DNA from: CAWIXB01 sp963839955
GTDB lineage: Bacteria > Actinomycetota > Actinomycetes > JACCUZ01
DNA length: 64,000 bases
Assembly (NCBI GenBank): GCA_963839955.1
Contig: CAWIXB010000001.1
Coordinates: 1,116,001 to 1,180,000 of the forward strand
Direction of reading: 5' to 3'
The notes beneath the pieces were generated by a model. It was not told where the DNA came from. It made no database searches and worked only from the letters and a program-made list of their open reading frames with translations. Below, one piece after another: positions 59,273-64,000 of the stretch. The translations under genes were made by a program, and so were the position numbers. The first letter of the stretch is position 1; each line of letters starts with the position of its first letter.

Positions 59273-62200
59273 CTAGGGCAGCAACCGCGCCTCGATGGCG
59301 TTCGCGATCTCCGGTCGCTGGTGGTCGTCACTGGAGACGATCACCTTGTCGAAGTACTGGCCGACGCGCTGGGCAGTGAACTCCACCTGGAACGACTGCG
59401 GAGCGCGGGGCTGAACCGTGATCGGTAGCGGTGGTACGCCGATGAGGCCGAAGTGTCGGCCGTTCTCCAGCGTCAGCGCATGGACCGACACATCGGTCGA
59501 CCCGAGGTTGTACAGGGTGACGGTGGCGGTGACCGGGGTCGCTTGCACGCCGTGGAAGTCGATGAAGTCGGGGAGCATTTCGATGCGTGATCCGGTGGCA
59601 GCCCCGGACATCTCCAGGGTGACGCGGGGTTGCCTGGGATCGTCGCTGACGAAGTCGTAGGCGGCCTGATCGGCTCGTCCGGGGACCGGGCCGGCGCTGT
59701 AGGTGACGTGCATCGTCTCGACGGACCCGGCCGGGATGGTCATCGGCAGAGAGGGAGTCGGCTGGAAGAGGAACGAGCCCGCACCCATCGAGGCGAAGAT
59801 CCCGCTGAGCGTCAGCGGCGCGTCACCCTCGTTCGCGACCTCGAGTGAGAGCGACCGCTGTTGTCCGGGTGGCACGTTGCCGAAGTCAAGGTCCGGGGGC
59901 CGCAGCACGAGCACCGGGGTCACGCAATGACCAGCGAGTGTGATGCGATGGGTCTCGGTGTAGTTCGCCCCACCGCCGACGGTCAGGACCGCCGTCGCGT
60001 GGGCATCCACGCCGAGCGTGGGGGCGAAGCCCAGCATCACGCTCTGCTGCCGCCCTGGCTCCACGGCGGGCGGCATGACCGGGGGCACCAGGAACTGCGC
60101 GGGAGGGGCCTCGTCGGTCAGAGCGATCTCGCTCACTGCCGCATCGGCGTCCCCGACGTTCTCGAGGGTGAGCTGTCCCCCGTCGACGCTCCCCAGCACC
60201 GTGTTCGGGAACGAGAGAGTCGTCGGGTTGACGGTGAACCTGCCGTGCGGACCGATCGGCGTTGCCGACGTGCGGACCGGCACCCACATCGCTGGCACCT
60301 TCTGGTCGTCGCTCTCGATGAGAAGATGCGCCGAGATGGGTCCGGCCTGAGTCGGGTGGAACGTCAGGTTCACGGTCTCCCGGACTCCGGGGTAGACGAC
60401 TACCGGCATCGGCGTGTTGACGGTGAAGGCCCCGGTGGCGTCGCCGGTGACCTCGACGTTGGTCACGGTGATCGGTTCCGGTCCTCGGTTGTACAGGTAG
60501 CACTTCGTCGAGCTGGTCGTCCCCTCTCGCTGCGGAGTGGGTTCCCAGGCGCGCAGCACCGTCAGCGCGTTGTCGGTGACGACCAGGTCGCCGACCCAGA
60601 ACAGCTGACCCCCGACGGGGATCTGGTCCAGCCTGCCGTGCGGAACGAGGCGCACAGGGGATGAGGCGAGACCCAAGGCCGCGATGATCGCCGGTGTGAG
60701 GGAGCCGAAGCGATGGCTGCCGTCGCAGTACCAGACCGTGGGGGAGTCGGGCTCGCGCAGCAGCGTCTCGCCCGCGGGCGCCTTGGGCAGGGCCGCAACC
60801 GTGTCGTCGGGAAGCTCGACCTGGGTCGCCGAGGAGTAGCCGATGGCCCGGAGGTCGTCCGGGCCCCCCAGCTCGAAGGTCGCGCCCTTGAGCAGCTGGT
60901 GCAGCGCCGTGCCGCCGATCTCTCGCAGCACCCAGAAGTCCGGCAGGTACGTCGCCGGGGAGTCGGCCGCCGTCGTGTGCGAGAGCGATGCATAACGGGC
61001 CCATGGGTTCGGGATCACCACCGCTGGGTCGTCCGCGCTGTGCCGCTCCCAGTGCGCATGCCATTGGAACGCGTCGGGTGGTGTCGGAGCCGACAGCCCC
61101 TGACGGGCGCCGACGAGCGACTTCAGCACCCATTTCCGTAGTCGCAGCTCCTCGAGGAACGTGTGGCGCAGACCCGGGTCCGGGGGACTCGCGAACGCCG
61201 ACTCCAGCTCCCAGCTGTCACGTCGCTGCATGGTGATCGCGTCGGACAGGGTGAAGGCTCGTGTTCGGTCGAACCCGGCCGTGGCCGTCACGACGTCGGC
61301 CGCCCTCAGGTAGCCGTAGTCCATCGATATCGAGATCAGGCCCGGCTCCACCTGGGTTGTCCCGTGCACATCGAAGGTGGGGGCGATGACGTGAATGGGG
61401 ACGCCTTGGGCGTTGGCCGGCTCGAGGTCGTCGCGGACCACCTCCTTCAGGGTGATCTCGACCAGCGCCTGCATCAAAATGCTCAGGAAGCTCTCGCGGG
61501 CGAACGAGCGGTTGTTGGGCAGGTCCCGGCTGGACGCGAGAACCGCGTAGATCTCGGTGGCGCCCAGCTGGGCCGCGATCCCGATCGGGACGATCTCGCG
61601 AACACCACCGTCGACGTAGGTCTCCAGACCGAGTCGCACCGGCACGAACACGGCCGGCATGGTCGACGACGCCATCACGCCGTCCAGCACGCTGACGGTG
61701 GCGTCAACGGTCGGCCCGGGCGAGACCAGGCACGCCTGGAGCGCGTCGAATGCGTGCTGGGTGCGTACGTGCAGACTGCGCAGCGCCCGGTCCAGCTGCT
61801 GCCTCCGTGCGGCCGTCGTGGCCGCTGCCCGCTCGGTGCGCACCCGCGAGATCTCGCCCTGCAACGCGCGAAAGGCCTCGGCCTGCGACGTGCACCGCGA
61901 CATCTCGGCAGGCACGGCGGAGGCCACCGGGGTCCGTCCGTCCCGTTCGACAAGACGCCCGTCGCCCGTCACGTAACGAAGCGCCCCGGACTCCAGGCTG
62001 GTGACGGCCATCATGAGGGGGGTGCCCTTGGCCACTTTGAGCAGGTCGAGGTTCACCGGATCGCGAAGCTTCATGTCCATCGGGTCCAGGACGAAGACCG
62101 ATGGCGCATCCAGCCCGGCGGCCAGCGCCTCGATCGCCTGCCGTCCGATGGAAGGCCCGAGCAGCGACGCCAACGGGACCGCGGTCGGGACGACCAGCGC

Positions 62201-62560
62201 CAGGTCGATCCACGAGCGGCCCACGTCCATCTCCGGACCCGACTCGCCGTTGATCGCCGCCTTGAGGTGGGCGCCGAGGACCGGGATCTGCAGCAGCTGG
62301 GCAAGCCATGGTGCCGGCAGGTACATGTCGTCATTGGTCTGCAGCCGATACCAGATCTGCTCGAGACCCTGGATGGCCTGCAGATGCTCCGCTGGCTGAC
62401 CGATGCGCGCCTCGGCCAGCTTGACGGCGTTGATGGAACCCACTGAGCAGCCGGTGAGGAGCTCCGGCCGGACGCCGAAGCGCCGGTAGAGGCACTTGAC
62501 GGCGCCGACCTCGAAGGACCCGCGGGCACCTCCGCCGCTCAACGCCAGGGCTGTCTTCAT
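59273..62560 (-). CDS. Patatin-like phospholipase fused to two IPxG-type repeats and about four ASH-like domains
   Basis: The 1095-residue protein starts with a patatin domain. Oxyanion loop GGGARG lies at about residues 9-14, nucleophile Ser39 is in TGCSVGS and the dyad Asp317 in YVDGGVR. A helical region follows to about 530. Two short modules (about 538-590 and 597-650; VWYCDGSHRFGSL, LDQIPVGG) resemble a bacterial surface-type repeat. About four ASH/choice-of-anchor-like beta domains finish it (about 677-750, 773-877, 887-990, 990-1090), with FGNVPPGQQRSLSLEVANEG typical. No signal peptide or membrane segment is evident. The ATG at 62560 starts MKTALALSGGG; an in-frame ATG nine codons earlier is an alternative. 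Substrate and role are unknown. Confidence 0.85.
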   Translation of the reverse strand: MKTALALSGGGARGSFEVGAVKCLYRRFGVRPELLTGCSVGSINAVKLAEARIGQPAEHLQAIQGLEQIWYRLQTNDDMYLPAPWLAQLLQIPVLGAHLKAAINGESGPEMDVGRSWIDLALVVPTAVPLASLLGPSIGRQAIEALAAGLDAPSVFVLDPMDMKLRDPVNLDLLKVAKGTPLMMAVTSLESGALRYVTGDGRLVERDGRTPVASAVPAEMSRCTSQAEAFRALQGEISRVRTERAAATTAARRQQLDRALRSLHVRTQHAFDALQACLVSPGPTVDATVSVLDGVMASSTMPAVFVPVRLGLETYVDGGVREIVPIGIAAQLGATEIYAVLASSRDLPNNRSFARESFLSILMQALVEITLKEVVRDDLEPANAQGVPIHVIAPTFDVHGTTQVEPGLISISMDYGYLRAADVVTATAGFDRTRAFTLSDAITMQRRDSWELESAFASPPDPGLRHTFLEELRLRKWVLKSLVGARQGLSAPTPPDAFQWHAHWERHSADDPAVVIPNPWARYASLSHTTAADSPATYLPDFWVLREIGGTALHQLLKGATFELGGPDDLRAIGYSSATQVELPDDTVAALPKAPAGETLLREPDSPTVWYCDGSHRFGSLTPAIIAALGLASSPVRLVPHGRLDQIPVGGQLFWVGDLVVTDNALTVLRAWEPTPQREGTTSSTKCYLYNRGPEPITVTNVEVTGDATGAFTVNTPMPVVVYPGVRETVNLTFHPTQAGPISAHLLIESDDQKVPAMWVPVRTSATPIGPHGRFTVNPTTLSFPNTVLGSVDGGQLTLENVGDADAAVSEIALTDEAPPAQFLVPPVMPPAVEPGRQQSVMLGFAPTLGVDAHATAVLTVGGGANYTETHRITLAGHCVTPVLVLRPPDLDFGNVPPGQQRSLSLEVANEGDAPLTLSGIFASMGAGSFLFQPTPSLPMTIPAGSVETMHVTYSAGPVPGRADQAAYDFVSDDPRQPRVTLEMSGAATGSRIEMLPDFIDFHGVQATPVTATVTLYNLGSTDVSVHALTLENGRHFGLIGVPPLPITVQPRAPQSFQVEFTAQRVGQYFDKVIVSSDDHQRPEIANAIEARLLP

Positions 62561-62697
62561 TGTCACCGTCCGCTCGCCCTGGGGCATTTTCACGCTAGGA
62601 CCGCCACCTGGGCGTGTCAACGACGGCCCGTCGCAGGGTCGGGGGCCTGCCCAAGGCCCTGACCTGCAAGGATTTCGGCTCGGACCGGGGCGGCTGG

Positions 62698-62703
62698 TAG
62701 CCT
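62698..62703 (+). promoter_or_regulatory. Candidate -10 element for rpsO
   Basis: TAGCCT in the 231-base region between the divergent patatin gene and rpsO fits the TANNNT pattern. No good -35 is visible. The ribosome binding site GGGAGAG before the rpsO GTG is clear. Confidence 0.3.
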
Positions 62704-62791
62704 CGGTTACTGCCGTGCGTACGGCGTGAGCCTGTGTGATCTGCCCGTGACACAGACCGGGCGGAGCTCATCGAGACAAATCGGGAGAGAC

Positions 62792-63061
62792 GTGCCGCTC
62801 GACACCGCCACAAAGAAGCAGATCATCACCGAGCACGGCAGTGCGGAGACCGACACCGGTTCTCCCGAGGTCCAGGTGGCGATGCTGTCCAAGCGCATCC
62901 GCGACCTCACCGAACACCTCAAGGAGCACAAGCACGACCACCACTCGCGTCGTGGCCTGCTGCTTCTTGTCGGCCGGCGCCGCCGGCTCCTCAACTACCT
63001 CGCCAAGAAGGACATCACCCGCTACCGCGCACTGATCGAGAAGCTCGGCCTGCGCCGCTAG
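62792..63061 (+). CDS. rpsO: 30S ribosomal protein S15
   Basis: The 89-residue uS15 protein has PLDTATKKQIITEHG, TDTGSPEVQVAMLSKRI, LTEHLKEHKHDHHSRRGLL and LLNYLAKKDITRYRALIEKLGLR, all canonical. It binds the 16S rRNA central domain. The GTG start at 62792 gives the standard 89 residues and follows GGGAGAGAC. It is followed by pnp after a 158-base gap, as in most bacteria. Confidence 0.97.
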   Translation: MPLDTATKKQIITEHGSAETDTGSPEVQVAMLSKRIRDLTEHLKEHKHDHHSRRGLLLLVGRRRRLLNYLAKKDITRYRALIEKLGLRR

Positions 63062-63219
63062 CCACCACAACTGCACAGACCACCACCACAAGGAGCGGCT
63101 CGCCACGCCCGCCGGTCCTCGGTAGTGGCTCCCTGACGGCCATCGGTCGCCTGGGCGCTTCCATCGAAGATCGGCCTTCGGGACACGGCCTGCTCCTTCA
63201 AGGAACAGGAGAGTGACCC

Positions 63220-64000
63220 ATGGAGGGTCAAGCCCACAGCACCGAGGCCGTCATCGACAACGGCCGCCACGGCACGCGCACCATCCGCTTCGAGACCGGG
63301 CGACTCGCCCGGCAGGCCGCCGGCTCCGTCGCCGCCTACCTCGACGAGGAGACCATGCTGCTCTCGGCCACCACGGCCGGGAAGCACCCCAAGGAGCATC
63401 TCGACTTCTTCCCGCTCACGATCGACGTCGAGGAGCGGATGTACGCCGCGGGCCGCATCCCCGGCTCGTTCTTCCGGCGTGAGGGCCGTCCGTCCGAGGA
63501 CGCCATCCTCACCTGCCGGCTCACCGACCGCCCGCTGCGCCCGTCCTTCGCCAAGGGCCTGCGCAACGAGGTGCAGGTCGTCATCACCGTGATGGCGCTG
63601 CACCCGAACGACCTCTACGACGTGGTCGCCATCAACGCGGCGTCCGCTTCCACCCAGCTCGCCGGTCTGCCGTTCAGCGGTCCGATCGGCGCGACCCGGG
63701 TCGCCCTCGTGGACGACCAGTGGGTCGCGTTCCCGACGCACGAGCAGCTCGAGACCGCCGTGTTCGACATGGTCGTCGCGGGTCGCGTGGTCGGTGACGA
63801 CGTCGCCATCATGATGGTCGAGGCCGAGGCCACCATGTCGGCCTGGCGCCTGGTCAAGGACGAGGGCAAGACCGCCCCGACCGAGGAGATCGTGGCCCAG
63901 GGCCTCGAGGCGGCGAAGCCGTTCATCCGCACGCTGTGCGAGGCGCAGGTCGCGCTCGCCGACAAGGCGGCCAAGCCCACCGCCGAGTTCCCCCGCTTCC
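63220..64000 (+). CDS. pnp: Polyribonucleotide nucleotidyltransferase, N-terminal part (runs off the window)
   Basis: PNPase degrades RNA from the 3-prime end using phosphate. The first 260 codons are present and the frame is open to the window edge. They cover the first RNase PH-like domain: RTIRFETGRLARQAAGSV, TMLLSATTAGKHPKE, FFPLTIDVEERMYAAGRIPG, RREGRPSEDAILTCRLTDRPLRP and SASTQLAGLPFSGPIGA. The ATG at 63220 follows AGGAGAG. The 158-base gap after rpsO has no recognised gene; a small TCCTT-C-AAGGA inverted repeat lies just before the ribosome binding site. Confidence 0.95.
   Translation, partial: MEGQAHSTEAVIDNGRHGTRTIRFETGRLARQAAGSVAAYLDEETMLLSATTAGKHPKEHLDFFPLTIDVEERMYAAGRIPGSFFRREGRPSEDAILTCRLTDRPLRPSFAKGLRNEVQVVITVMALHPNDLYDVVAINAASASTQLAGLPFSGPIGATRVALVDDQWVAFPTHEQLETAVFDMVVAGRVVGDDVAIMMVEAEATMSAWRLVKDEGKTAPTEEIVAQGLEAAKPFIRTLCEAQVALADKAAKPTAEFPRF

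Noticed and set aside
59273..62560. Patatin as a CBASS-type anti-phage effector (CapV-like)
   Set aside because: There is no cyclic-nucleotide synthase, sensor or other defence gene beside it. Its neighbours are core translation genes and the C-terminal beta domains are unlike CapV.
1..64000. tRNA, rRNA, CRISPR, insertion sequence or prophage
   Set aside because: Reading both strands I found no tRNA cloverleaf, rRNA segment, spaced repeat array, transposase or phage structural gene. A covariance-model scan would be needed to exclude small RNAs.

Overview
This is a chromosome segment from a very GC-rich Gram-positive bacterium of the phylum Actinomycetota. GTG and TTG starts, ATGA/GTGA/TGATG gene overlaps and Shine-Dalgarno-type ribosome binding sites are common. 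The order rplS-lepB-rnhB-DUF2469-yraN-comM-dprA-xerC-whiG, then rpsB-tsf-pyrH-frr-cdsA-rlmN, dxr-rseP-ispG-GNAT-proS, rimP-nusA-ylxR-infB-DUF503-rbfA-truB-ribF and rpsO-pnp is the conserved actinobacterial housekeeping backbone. WhiG/FliA sigma, a DUF222-HNH gene and a mycothiol-dependent formaldehyde dehydrogenase fit a Nocardioides-like member of Propionibacteriales or a related order. That placement is an inference; there is no rRNA in the window.

Layout. 1-8996: end of rplS, signal peptidase, RNase HII, small conserved proteins, a FUSC-like membrane protein on the other strand, then DNA uptake and recombination genes (comM, dprA, xerC) and a WhiG/FliA sigma factor. 9013-11756: three accessory genes (L,D-transpeptidase-like, class V aminotransferase, degenerate M23 peptidase). 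12111-18107: translation, nucleotide and lipid genes, ending in a DivIVA-motif protein coupled to rlmN. 18218-29003: a secreted CHRD protein and a large polyamine locus. 29045-32238: a secreted M28 peptidase and the MscR plus metallo-beta-lactamase formaldehyde pair. 32260-36830, all on the minus strand: an RsbP-like phosphatase, a frameshifted RsbQ-like hydrolase, GABA aminotransferase, a tiny ORF and a trypsin-like protease. 37034-40579: a TetR/MmpL divergent pair with a readable operator, and a DinB-like protein. 40603-50380: MEP-pathway genes, the site-2 protease, a GNAT enzyme, a DUF222-HNH gene preceded by palindromic repeats, proS, a HAD phosphatase, a ferritin-like protein and a lipoprotein. 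50505-64000: the nusA-infB operon, with kynureninase between truB and ribF and a large patatin fusion between ribF and rpsO, then rpsO and the start of pnp.

How genes work together. The polyamine locus has an importer (PotD-A-B-C), a class III aminotransferase and a FAD oxidoreductase for the first oxidative step, an aldehyde dehydrogenase giving 4-aminobutyrate, and an Lrp-type regulator divergent from the dehydrogenase. GabT lies about 5 kb further on. A saccharopine-dehydrogenase-family enzyme closes the importer operon and is the unexplained member. The RsbQ-RsbP pair resembles the Bacillus energy-stress module, but RsbQ is broken by one apparent extra base. The least familiar protein is the 1095-residue patatin fused to two short repeat modules and about four ASH-like domains.
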